Shown here in pieces: positions 31,408-42,789 of a stretch of DNA of 64,000 bases. Position 1 is the stretch's first letter, and every line of letters begins with the position of its first letter. The notes below the pieces were generated by a model. The model did not search any database. It saw nothing but the letters and a program-made list of their open reading frames with translations, and was not told where the DNA came from. This DNA is from Litomosoides sigmodontis (lineage: Eukaryota; Nematoda; Chromadorea; Rhabditida; Onchocercidae), in NCBI GenBank assembly GCA_963070105.1, contig OY718806.1:4175865-4239864 (forward strand). Reading direction: 5' to 3'. The position numbers and the translations under genes were made by a program.

Positions 31408-31499
31408 CTTTTTTTTCGCTGCTGCTGCTGCTGCTGCTGCCGTTGTTGTTGCTGCTGCTGCTGCTGCAGCTGGTGTTGCTGTAAATAACTTGTTTGCAT
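31408..31499 (-). CDS. fkh-7: Candidate first coding exon of FoxP (polyQ)
   Basis: On the minus strand an ATG at 31499 opens MQTSYLQQHQL, then two blocks of Gln split by one Arg, then RKK. The exon ends at a good donor (AAAG/GTGAGG) in phase 2, 30 codons plus 2 nt. FoxP proteins carry Gln-rich N termini, the strand is right, and the position is upstream of the known exons. Against it, CAG/CAA repeats make such frames by chance in this microsatellite cluster, and the exon needed to restore phase was not found. Confidence 0.4.
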
Positions 31500-32978
31500 A
31501 ACAGAAGAGTTATGATGATGACGATTATGACGACGATGATGATGATGATGATAGTAGTGGTAAAGTAATGGTAACTCACAAGCAAAAAACTTATCTCCAT
31601 AACCAGGCACTTCCCTATCCCCTCTCTTCATTTTTCCCTGATCTCTTTCAGTGCTCGCTTGCCTCTTCCGGATGGTTCCACTCCAAGTGATTGATCACTG
31701 GTAAACAACTTCACAATTATTTACAAGCTATCAATGAATCATGAAGAAGGCGAAGTGCTTTAACACTGATAATGATGGATGATGCATTCATATCTATAAC
31801 AACAACGACTACCTGAACCGAGCCTCCTCCCATAGTGACGTTAACTCTCGCTGATAATGAATAATATATAGTTTGAAATGTGATAAGCACTTCACATTTC
31901 ACTTTCTCTACTGTACGTCCGGAGCATCCGCGGTGGCTGAACATCATCGCATTGGCTTTTATTACGCAAAAATTATGTTAAACATATCCTTACTCCTATC
32001 GCAACTGTAAGCGACAACACTGACTGTGAAATTGATAAGCTTAAATTTCTGATAGTCGAATTTTAGCAAAATTTTCTTATATCTTCTTGATTAGCAGCAG
32101 GTAATTATCCCTCTGTCGGCCTCAAGTCATCCGCACACAGTTAGAACATTCGAGGAAATGGCAAGTTTCACAAGCTCCTACATCTTACCAAAAGTTATCA
32201 TCATCTTTCCTCTCCACTTCATGTCCAGGAGTTTTTTCTTCCTCGGCCTTTCACAGCTAATCCACCAATACTTTGGCAGTTCGTTTGAAAAAGTAGACAG
32301 TCATTTGTTCAGTGCAAGCAGAAAAACACCAATATGGCCCCGCAAAATTATGTGTTCCATTGGTTCATTTTACTCACTAACATGATTACACATCCACTTC
32401 CAGTATTTCTGAATCTTCAAGACAAAGAGAGCGTGCCTTATGGAAACTGGTTGATTTGTCAAATTTTTTGATGACAAGTATATCTGTAGCTTCTCTCCAA
32501 GTAGTCCTGATCTTCTAAATGAGGTAGATTAACAACGTTTTTGTTGTAATGGTTTTTCATTACCTCCAAAAACATTTACTCGTGCATGTCTTTTATCCAA
32601 AGAAATTGGAAATCTTTAGTTTGAGATTTGATGAAACTATTAGACGACTTCTAAGAATATTTTGGCTTTCCCGCAGCTTCTCTACACCTCTCAGCTTTTC
32701 CATTGTAGTGCCAAGATGAAATGGCTGAAATGGAACAGAAATGAAAGCTTGCTACTTCAAGGCGATTTGTAAGTTATCAGCCAAGAATAAGTCTGTGTGA
32801 AGTCGAGGATGATGCGATAACAGGAGTTTTGGGATTTTATGCTAATACGAGTGCTTCGACTACCGTTGTTGCTGTTGCTTGCGTATCGAGTAATGAAGGC
32901 CAAGGCCTTTCTGTGGTGGTAAGACTCAATGATAACGGTTATAGCAACAATCATAAATGAGAATTTAGTTGCTACCGA
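31500..32978. other. Non-coding stretch before the left inverted-repeat arm
   Basis: The first 50 bp carry ATG/ATC trinucleotide repeats (31513-31552). The rest is AT-rich with no coding exon I can support. If the polyQ exon is the FoxP start, this is its upstream region. Confidence 0.4.
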
Positions 32979-33241
32979 AATTTGGAGTTTTTGACGGTGT
33001 TTGTTGCGTTCATGCTTACCTGCCCTCACAAGGTCTATTTAAAAGTGATGCATCTTCCGTTTAGCATTCATTAGCAACAGTGTGGAAACACAAGTCATCT
33101 GTCACTGAAAGCTCCCTTTGTCCTTGCTCATCAACATATAATGAAAGTGCTATCAAGGAATTCCATACTGAAATAATCGACAAAGGTTATTCTTGAAGTC
33201 CTAAAATCTGTCATTGGAAAAATTAGTTATAAAAATTATGG

Positions 33242-33287
33242 TCATTAATTCCCGATCAGACTGGACGCACTGATCGGGAATTAATGA
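33242..33287. repeat. Perfect 18-bp stem hairpin (left arm copy)
   Basis: TCATTAATTCCCGATCAG at 33242-33259 and its exact reverse complement at 33270-33287 enclose the ten-base loop ACTGGACGCA. The same structure recurs in the right arm at 41235-41280. A perfect stem this long is unlikely by chance. Confidence 0.92.
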
Positions 33288-33293
33288 ATTCAG

Positions 33294-33497
33294 CAGCAGA
33301 TTCATTCTTTTCAAAGTGCTCTAGTCGCTGCGCCGCATCAAAATCCACCACATGTAGCTGCCGTGGAGTCGAGTGAACTGTTTTCACTCAAAATCTTTGG
33401 TGAAGTGCTCGGGCAGTTTGGTGACAACGCTGTAAACGTCTGTATTTATGGAAATAATGATGATAAAAGCCATAACACTGACTGCAACAATATTTAA
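33294..33497 (+). other. Exon-like open frame of 67 codons in the left arm
   Basis: It begins just after GAATTCAG, which could be an acceptor, and runs open to TAA at 33495-33497. The translation starts QQIHSFQSALVAAP and later has SSELFSLKIFGEVLG. The composition is like a real protein and unlike most AT-rich frames here, but there is no ATG and no family match. The identical frame lies on the minus strand of the right arm at 41025-41228, the strand that FoxP uses. Confidence 0.25.
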
Positions 33498-33994
33498 TTC
33501 GGATTGTCGTAGCTCACGGAATGTGAATGAAGTGTGACCGGACTGTGTAGGCGGTTACGCTCTCAATTCTTCTTTAATATTTGTCGTCATGCAATTTATT
33601 TGGAAGTCACTGTTAACTACGACATATTGCGATAGGAGTAGATGCAGCTTACCCATCCCTATTACTTCATTCGGATATTACTTAAAGCATAGAAACTTTG
33701 ATAGCAATATAATATAACATGAACGGCCACACGATCGCCCTGAATATCATTCCAAAGGGATGGCTAGTAAAACGTTGATTATCTAGCGTTGCGGATCAAA
33801 ACACGCAGGCAAAAAAGTGAGGATTAAAACTATACCTGTGACGTTAGTAACAGTCCAATTGATCAGAGGAAATGAAATGCGTGTGCATTTACCGTCGTTG
33901 AACTCAGTACAACAAACCACTGGATGGTGAAGGAAGGAACTTACAACTAATGCACTCTGTCAATCGATGCTAAGTTTCCGTTTAGAAAAACTTC

Positions 33995-34180
33995 ATGGAT
34001 GTTAGTGAGAAGGAATTGCATCGCAGAACCCATAGATCCCTAGAGATGACCTGCAGCAACCTCCTTGTGAAAACCACTCAACTGTCCATGAAAACCGCAA
34101 ATACCGTACCACAGTTTACACGCAAAAATCCTTTTATGAAAGGACCGATCACTATCATGGCCAGCTTTCCTTCCACTTAA
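33995..34180 (+). other. 61-codon open frame duplicated in both arms
   Basis: ATG to TAA without a stop, starting MDVSEKELHRRTHRSLEMTC. Its identical copy is at 40342-40527 on the minus strand. I recognise no domain. It is listed because it is present twice, but both copies follow simply from the arm duplication. Confidence 0.2.
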
Positions 34181-34341
34181 ATCATAGATATCAAGGTTTT
34201 GCTGTAAATCATTTATTTAGTCGATACATCATCCATCATAACCCAAATAGGTTTGGCCCACCTCTTGGCGCTACCATCAACGCATGTGGCTTCTCCGTTG
34301 GTTACATCTTGTACATATTTATTTCACCTTCACATTTGTTA

Positions 34342-37300
34342 AATTATATGGTTGAAGTGTGGGCGCATCAAATAGCTAAACTTATAGCAATCATTTAGCA
34401 AATTCTTCTTCTCGGTCAATTTGATGCCATACTGTGGTGGATATTTCCCTTGCTCACTGTATTACCAAATATGATGTGACTAACAGTTAACGAATAACCC
34501 TTTGTATATGAAGGAAAATGACGTAATCATCAACCGATTGCTCAGTTAACCACTAGTAATTTAAATTAATGCCTACTTCCACCGAAACTTTTTAACTTGT
34601 TATTCATTAATTAGCATCGCTTCTCACATTTGTCTCCTCTTTCCATCATTAGAAATCTCAAAAAAACTCTCATTGTTTTATAATGATACTAACAGAGACA
34701 TCATTGTCTTGAAAATCCTGTTGTTTGTGATTAAAATTCTTCCTACACATGTTTTTTGTAAATAACCGATGGGTGCCACACGGTAAACAGTTCGCAGCGT
34801 TGACGCTTTCGTCTTTTTAGTCAAATCTAAATTCATTACACGTTTAATTAACAATTTCCTGCCATATCGACTAATTGCATGTCAAATTAGCTGTTCCACC
34901 TGAAAATCGTTATATAATATTTTCCCATTCCTTGCAGTGCCCAACTGGAATTTTGCTGTTCAGTACGCTTTGCATTGAAGATCGTTAATTTCGAGGTGAC
35001 CTTTAGCATGACATCTTTCCTTTCACTTCTCCGCTTTTGTCCTCTTCCACTTTTTTTTTGTCATCTTTACATTTTAATATTCTCTTACTGTCCAGTTCAA
35101 TTTCAAACATCGCTAACTTCTCTGCCATGTGCCGACTACAGATTTTTTCCTTTTGATCTGCAAATGTATTGCAGAAGGAGTGAGTGCTTCTCACCTTCAT
35201 TGTACGCAATTTTACACATAGATACACTATTTTAAAAAGTCAGATGTTAAACTCTTAATATACATAATCCTGATGTTGAAGTTTCGAGTTCTCTTCGGTG
35301 GATTAGCGTTGACTAGTTCTCCAGTTCCTCGCACTGATCGTTCCGGCACACTATTTCCCACCTTCATTTCTGCTCACTTCTAGGACCGTCATACCGATCA
35401 CCTCCGTTTCCTTCGTGAATTATTTAATGGTATCTCTATGTTACTTCGTTTATTTAAGCATTTCTCCTTCCCACTTGTACTAACGATAAATTGTACTACT
35501 TTACACTTGTAGGAAATTGAAAATTTGACCGATGGTAATTCCATTTATTTTTGTTTCCTACAATTCACTGTTAGTTATTTCGAACCGTAGTTTCTTTGCT
35601 CTCATTGACTTGTAAATCTCATATTTCTTGATTCATTCCTATTCCTAAGTGATTCTTTAAACTAAGCATAAAGAGCTTCGTAGCAAGGCTTATTATCCGT
35701 ATTTGCAATTATTTGGCCCATTTTTGTCAACAATTAGTGTAGAAATAGATTTCAATCACTTACTTCTTCAACATCAGATGGTACGATCATTTCCACTCTC
35801 GAATTGCTTCTACCTTCTCCCAGATAATTAAATTTTCGAGAGCCTTCATTCCTTCTCACTTTTTCTCCGCCATCAATTCTTACTGATTCCACTTTATTTC
35901 ACCTCTTTCGAGCCCTCTTATCTTTTTCCCATTACACAGCTACTTCCACTCAATTTTCAGTCTTCGTTTTCTGCGACAAAGAACGTCGACGACGATGAGT
36001 TCATTCCGTCCCTCATTGACTGCATCGTTTCTTCTTAGGTTTTACTTATGTTTACTCACGTTTTAGTTACGTTGTGATTCACTCGCTACTCCTTCCTCCA
36101 CCTACCTTTTATGCCATTTCAAATTTCCTCACTTCTTACCTCGTCCAAAGCACGTCATTTCGATTGGGGCACGGTACGATGTTTGCTGAACTTTTCCAGT
36201 AATGACGTTGAGTCAACTGAAGCCAGTAAGGCAGTGGAACAGTTTCCCACGACTAATGTACCTATTATGCAACATTCCACTCTCCAATTCATCTCCTCTC
36301 CTCAGTACATCGACGTTTCAAACCAGTTGAGGTTGGCGAGAGATAGTTGGGCTGTGGGAGGAAGGGGTAGACAGTGTCCTCGTCCGGTCGTCCCACCCCT
36401 TCCAACAATATGCCCCAAAAATCGATCTCCATCGTTTCTCGTAGCATTAGCGTACTGGCTGGCTCATTTCCGCGCGATTATCATAGTCGGCCCTGCAGCT
36501 TGCGTCGTCACCGCTGTTACGGTGGTACCGGTTGCTCGTTCAGTACTCAGTAACTCGAGCGTCATCGCTGTGCCCTTGGTTTAGCGGATGTGTGCCGCTG
36601 CGCAGATTTGCTTTCATCTTTAAAGCATTAAAAGTTTTATCATGAAATGTCACCTGTTCCTTAATGGTTGTGCTCCCATTTGCTGTGCCCATGTAGACGC
36701 TTATCCAAAATTTAATGAAATCGATACCTTGATGTTTGCCGCTAAACAATTATGATGTTTCCATTTGCCTCTTGCTGATCAACAAGGCAGACGAGCAAAT
36801 TGACCGATTTTATTTGTTAAGCAAGTTTGCCCTAATACTTTTGTGTTGCATAATTAGCTAATTAATTAAAGTGTTTTGCGTGAAGCTGACGTATTAAACA
36901 ATGATAGATTTTTGCTTTGGTTACTGAGCCAACGGTGTTATTCGCATACTTTTCAAACAAATGTTTGATAAACTTGCAAGGAATACCTGCAAATTTAACT
37001 TTCAAAGGGCGCTCGTAGTTTTGCTAAATTGTTAACATGCGATCTCAGTTTTTGCAAATTTACCCAACATCTGAACCATCAACTAATTTCTAATTTTGAT
37101 TTATGAAAAAATGATTACAAGATACGCCTGCGTTATCTGAATTCTATGAAGGTTTTAAAAAAGTCTAAATGCTTGGTGGCTGCAAGGCGTGGAATATTCG
37201 ACTTTTTTGCTTAATTCACATAGACCTTCTTGAGTAATAGAAATTACGGAGAGTGATAGTCTATTACGAACAATGACAAGTGCGGTAATGCGGTCGGTTT

Positions 37301-40180
37301 TGAGGAATCCCACAGATGTTATAATCTTAATTGCATACAGCTTATAGTTGAAGGGTGTTCTCATTTCTGCTGTCAGTGATATACTGCAGTATTTCCACTT
37401 TTCGCAATGTGTGATTATTGTAATGCCTTCTGTTCCCCATGTTTTTTGGAAATAACGTTTTTAGCATCATTTTTGACGATTATGTTACCTAATCTTTTAT
37501 TCTCTTTCTCTGGTCCTCTTTCTCTTTCTTAGTTTTCCCTTTATTTGTTCTAAAAGGGCAGTTTTTTTTTTCATATTGTATGGATAGAGTTATGTGCATG
37601 CACCATCCACTTCTCAGTTTTTATTAAATGTTCAATTAATTCAGCACTTATTTTAGCTATTCGGTACTGATAACGACAATTCATTGCTCATTATCATGGG
37701 TTTGTTGGATTAGCTGCTACTATTTGCAGATAGTTCAAATCGATAATTGTGTCATACGGCTGCTACAGTTCTGATCAGTCGTGGGAAAACGGATGATTTA
37801 TATACAGACAAATTGATGTGAATTGCAGAGGTCTTACGGCAAGTTTTGCTTTTTCAAGCTGCTCAATCAAGGTAAGTATAGCACAATTAGTATCCTCAAA
37901 ACTAGGACGCCATAATTTACATTACAAGTTTCACTCATGATTGTGATTCAGGTATGTAGCAAAGTAAAAAAAAAAATGTTAGGAGAAGATTTCGAAATTC
38001 AGAGAGGATCTCTTTTGTTGTATTCTACGTTCCAGGTGGCTGAATATGAAACTTTTGTCGCGTGTATAGAAAATGCCTAGGTTGTTTAAGAAAAAAAAAG
38101 ATTGAGACAAGATATGAAAACGATTGGCTTTGAACTTTCAGAGAACATGATAAATGTCTGAAAGTGAAGGATCGGAAGTATCTAACGTGGGCGTGCATAG
38201 TGTTGGCGTTTCAGTGTCGCGTGACACCGGCACCAAAGTTGACCTAATACTCAGGTTTATTTTTAATAATTACAACACGATTGTTCATTTCAACTGAGAA
38301 ATACGACAGATGTGAAATCCTAAACCTATCATTCCTGATAATATGATTTCGAATATTTTTGTGGTCAATCTCGGAATGGTTTGTGGAAAATATAAAAATT
38401 TTGAGTTTTTTTTTAAAGCAGTCATTTACACACTTCAATGTTAGCCGCAATTCGTAAAAGTAACACAGTTTTGGCGCTGCATAACTACTGATGTAAATCA
38501 TTTGAGCAGTCGTTGCTTGTAATGTAAAATTTGTACTATTTAAGTAAAGTTTTATTTGTATGTCATTTAAGAGTTGGTGGCCTACGGAAACGACGGGGTT
38601 TTTTTTCATCACTTATAAGCGCCTTCAAGAAACCATCCGATCCTTCGAAAATGTGTTCAAATGCCACATTTACTACATTCAATTTAACAAGCTCATCACT
38701 ACAATTTTCCATTGACGTGCAAACTGAACGACGAGGGAAACGGAAGAAGGGCAATACGAACCGTGTAGATACTTATACGTGCTTTATTCGGAAATTTCCG
38801 AGCAGTGTGAATCCCGATTCGGCGGAATTTGAGGTTCATTTTTATGTGCATTAAGATATTGTGTCCCCTACATGTTTTGATTTAATTCAAAAGGATTTGC
38901 TTGGTTGTTGCTGGAGAGGCTTGTAAACCTGCGATTGTACCTGGTCACGTTATCTCAAAAATTTTTCGTAAGGATCTTTTCAAATTTTATTTTCATTTAT
39001 TGTATCGTTAAAGGCGCACATGCCACAGTTTTTCTCATCAAAATAATGGAATATTGGTTTAAAAGTTTATTAAACATGGAGGCATCTTCTTTGTTAACTC
39101 GTCAATCTTGTTGAATCATTCAAGCAAGAGGAAAAAACTAGGATAAGATGACTGGAATAATGGTGCTATATTGGACTCTTTCATTCCATAAAATTGAAAA
39201 AAGTCCATTTTAAAGCTTCATTTTATCGACTTTTGTAGATAATGGAACCAGCGAGTGGAAACTGCTTTATTTTGTTAAGTATAATGAAAATTGACAATTT
39301 GGCAACAAACTGGAAAGAATTTCAAGACGCGAACGGAACTATAGACGTATCTTCACTTTGACTTTTTGTTTGGTTTCCATATTCATTCATTGCAGATTTG
39401 TTGGTTACTTCAATGATACACATAATGGATCGATCTGTAGCGGGCAGTTCTTTTTTGTATTGTACAAATTTAAGCCAAAACTACGACAAGATACTGAAAA
39501 CATTTTCGAAACATAATAGTTTTTAATTTTCTCTCAGGTTTTCTTTTAAAGAATGAACTAGATGTGAATTAAGATGTAAAAGTATACTCTCTGATCACAG
39601 TTTGAAGTGCGCAGTGTGCAATTTTATTGACTTCATAATCTATATTAATATTGTGGGTTTTACTTTTGTTGTTATGATCAATCTTAAGCATCTTAGATGT
39701 GCTGAGCAGATGTACCACTTTTTGAATAATATATCTTCGGATCTTTATTTCCCTAATTACATAAATTTTTACACATCAGGAACTGGTTGTTTTAATGGAT
39801 ACAGTAGGGGAATATTACTTGACTTGATGTGGCATTGAAAAATAGACTGGAATATTTCCGATCAACTAACTTCGATGTAAGCTCTGTGTTCCGGAAAATA
39901 TTTCATTCTCGGTGTCGGGGTTGTCATGAAATTATTATTCCATTCATAAAATTAAACAAAATTACACCAGTATTAGTCTGTTGCATACTTAAAAATTAAA
40001 TCATAAGCTCATATATCATTTATGTTGGGTCAACATGTTTGTTTAATAACAAAGTGGTGAAATTACGAATCACATTATTTAAGACGAAGCTAATTTTTGC
40101 GGGTAAAAGCTGTATAATAGATGACTGAGGTGTTGATGAAGGATCGAAATGTATCTGATGCCATATGATTTGGATGGTGC
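34342..40180. other. Spacer of the inverted repeat
   Basis: This is 5,839 bp of single-copy DNA between the arms. No gene can be supported. Two places stand out: 36111-36600, which is clearly richer in G+C than its surroundings and open for 157 codons on the plus strand; and 38531-38860, where both strands carry protein-like frames (107 codons on plus, 63 on minus). Neither has convincing splice context or family resemblance. Confidence 0.5.
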
Positions 40181-41543
40181 TAACAAATGTGAAGATGAAA
40201 TAAATATGTACAAGATGTAACCAACGGAGAAGCCACATGCGTTGATGGTAGCGCCAAGAGGTGGGCCAAACCTATTTGGGTTATGATGGATGATGTATCG
40301 ACTAAATAAATGATTTACAGCAAAACCTTGATATCTATGATTTAAGTGGAAGGAAAGCTGGCCATGATAGTGATCGGTCCTTTCATAAAAGGATTTTTGC
40401 GTGTAAACTGTGGTACGGTATTTGCGGTTTTCATGGACAGTTGAGTGGTTTTCACAAGGAGGTTGCTGCAGGTCATCTCTAGGGATCTATGGGTTCTGCG
40501 ATGCAATTCCTTCTCACTAACATCCATGAAGTTTTTCTAAACGGAAACTTAGCATCGATTGACAGAGTGCATTAGTTGTAAGTTCCTTCCTTCACCATCC
40601 AGTGGTTTGTTGTACTGAGTTCAACGACGGTAAATGCACACGCATTTCATTTCCTCTGATCAATTGGACTGTTACTAACGTCACAGGTATAGTTTTAATC
40701 CTCACTTTTTTGCCTGCGTGTTTTGATCCGCAACGCTAGATAATCAACGTTTTACTAGCCATCCCTTTGGAATGATATTCAGGGCGATCGTGTGGCCGTT
40801 CATGTTATATTATATTGCTATCAAAGTTTCTATGCTTTAAGTAATATCCGAATGAAGTAATAGGGATGGGTAAGCTGCATCTACTCCTATCGCAATATGT
40901 CGTAGTTAACAGTGACTTCCAAATAAATTGCATGACGACAAATATTAAAGAAGAATTGAGAGCGTAACCGCCTACACAGTCCGGTCACACTTCATTCACA
41001 TTCCGTGAGCTACGACAATCCGAATTAAATATTGTTGCAGTCAGTGTTATGGCTTTTATCATCATTATTTCCATAAATACAGACGTTTACAGCGTTGTCA
41101 CCAAACTGCCCGAGCACTTCACCAAAGATTTTGAGTGAAAACAGTTCACTCGACTCCACGGCAGCTACATGTGGTGGATTTTGATGCGGCGCAGCGACTA
41201 GAGCACTTTGAAAAGAATGAATCTGCTGCTGAATTCATTAATTCCCGATCAGTGCGTCCAGTCTGATCGGGAATTAATGACCATAATTTTTATAACTAAT
41301 TTTTCCAATGACAGATTTTAGGACTTCAAGAATAACCTTTGTCGATTATTTCAGTATGGAATTCCTTGATAGCACTTTCATTATATGTTGATGAGCAAGG
41401 ACAAAGGGAGCTTTCAGTGACAGATGACTTGTGTTTCCACACTGTTGCTAATGAATGCTAAACGGAAGATGCATCACTTTTAAATAGACCTTGTGAGGGC
41501 AGGTAAGCATGAACGCAACAAACACCGTCAAAAACTCCAAATT
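40181..41543. repeat. Right arm of the 1,363-bp near-perfect inverted repeat
   Basis: It is the reverse complement of 32979-34341 with a single difference found (40195). Outside the arm the two flanks share nothing beyond chance: 41544 onward begins GCAGTCACAAG, while the left flank before 32979 ends GTTGCTACCGA. The copies of the hairpin (41235-41280) and of the two open frames lie here on the opposite strand. Confidence 0.98.
41235..41280. repeat. Perfect 18-bp stem hairpin (right arm copy)
   Basis: The same self-complementary element as at 33242-33287, in inverted orientation. Confidence 0.92.
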
Positions 41544-42789
41544 GCAGTCACAAGAAGTCAAATCGTCCTTTGCTTTCCCAGCCAAAAAAATCAATAGTTC
41601 AGGGCATTGCCGAGAATGTTCTTTCCACCCTAAGTTCTGTCCTTTTTAAGCATAATCATAATCATGTAGATGAAGTTCAGAAATATCCACCGACACGGAG
41701 GAATGCTACACTTTGCTATTTGCTACGCGGCATACCTGGTTACCTTCATTCTTTGTAGCATTTGCGCTTTGATGAGATGAAATGGTGATAAGCCACATCT
41801 ACTGTGTGTCGCATATAAATTATGCAACGTTGGGAAGCATATTAGGAAGCACGCTTTTTTTTTTAAATGTAGCCACGTCCACAGGTGTACACCATGTGGA
41901 ATAATTTTCTGTTACTGTATATACCACAATTCAGTCTGCCGAAGAAGTATTGACCATGCTTCTATGTAAGTGTAACTACATCACCTCTACTTTAAATTGA
42001 GACAAATAAACGAACAACCACACGTTAACATTATATTGGTATTAATTGGCGTTAACGTTATCGGCATTATTGGCGCTAACATTACATTTTTTGTGACTGA
42101 TAATGCTAAATGAGACGAACAGTTTTCAACACGGCTACGATTGGGGCCGGGTGACAATTATTAAATATATGCGGAGCTGGAGTGGTGCGGTGTGTGTTGT
42201 GGAGTAGTGGGTTCTAGCTAGAGAGGCATTCGTACCTAACAGGGCGTAGATAAGTGCGCTGAATGATTTAATAGTATGAGGAGAAGCAGGAGCAGAGTTG
42301 GTTTATTATGATGTTTAGGAATTTATTATTGGTAATGTGGATTACATTGGTTCCTCCTCTTCATGTTTCAGTGATGATATAGTTGTTTCAAATATTTCAT
42401 TTATCTTAGAGGATTCAGTGAGAAACATAGAGCTAGTTAATGAAGGGATAAGAGTATAGATAAGCTTCTCTAAAGGAATATATTATCTGGTTGTCTTTGT
42501 TTGAAAACGTTGGTGCTAGTAATCAAAAAAATTTTGTTAAAATTTGATTTTTACTAGGTGGCATCAAAAGAAAAACCTTGTCCACGTGCTGCTTAATTTT
42601 ATTGCAGGTTTTTTCTTTGTCATTGTCGTCTCATCATATGCTTCGTATGAAGAAGTCGTAGGTTTGACAAAGAAAAACTTCACTAACTTTGCAGTCTCCC
42701 ATTTCCAGAAACAGTACAATGCACTGTTAGGGAATTAGAAGTGATGAGGATTATTTTGTAATATTTCAGAAAGTATTTGCTATACAAAG
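41544..42789. other. Upstream region of the P2 gene
   Basis: This holds the promoter and 5' UTR of the ribosomal P2 gene. Around 42170-42300 the DNA turns GT-rich and purine-rich. A frame at 42544-42738 resembles a signal peptide followed by the first strand of a thioredoxin fold (see findings), but it stops before any CxxC. I call no gene. Confidence 0.45.

Larger units (their letters stand above)
32979..34341. repeat. Left arm of a 1,363-bp near-perfect inverted repeat
   Basis: Every position x in this arm pairs with 74522 minus x in the right arm (40181-41543). Reading both arms base by base I found one mismatch, at 34327 (C) against 40195 (pairs as T), 14 bp from the inner end. No insertions or deletions are possible because the coordinate sum stays constant. 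Sequence identity stops sharply at both ends. There are no target-site duplications at either copy and no transposase-like frame. The arm contains a hairpin (33242-33287) and two short open frames. Confidence 0.98.

Noticed and set aside
31110..31501. Cys/Val-rich plus-strand frames of 111-124 codons
   Set aside because: They are produced by the TG and TTGTG arrays; all three frames stay open, which repeats explain fully.
32979..41543. Inverted arms read as terminal inverted repeats of a DNA transposon
   Set aside because: The arms are far too long and too similar for their surroundings, no transposase-like frame exists in the spacer, and no target-site duplication is visible at the outer ends.
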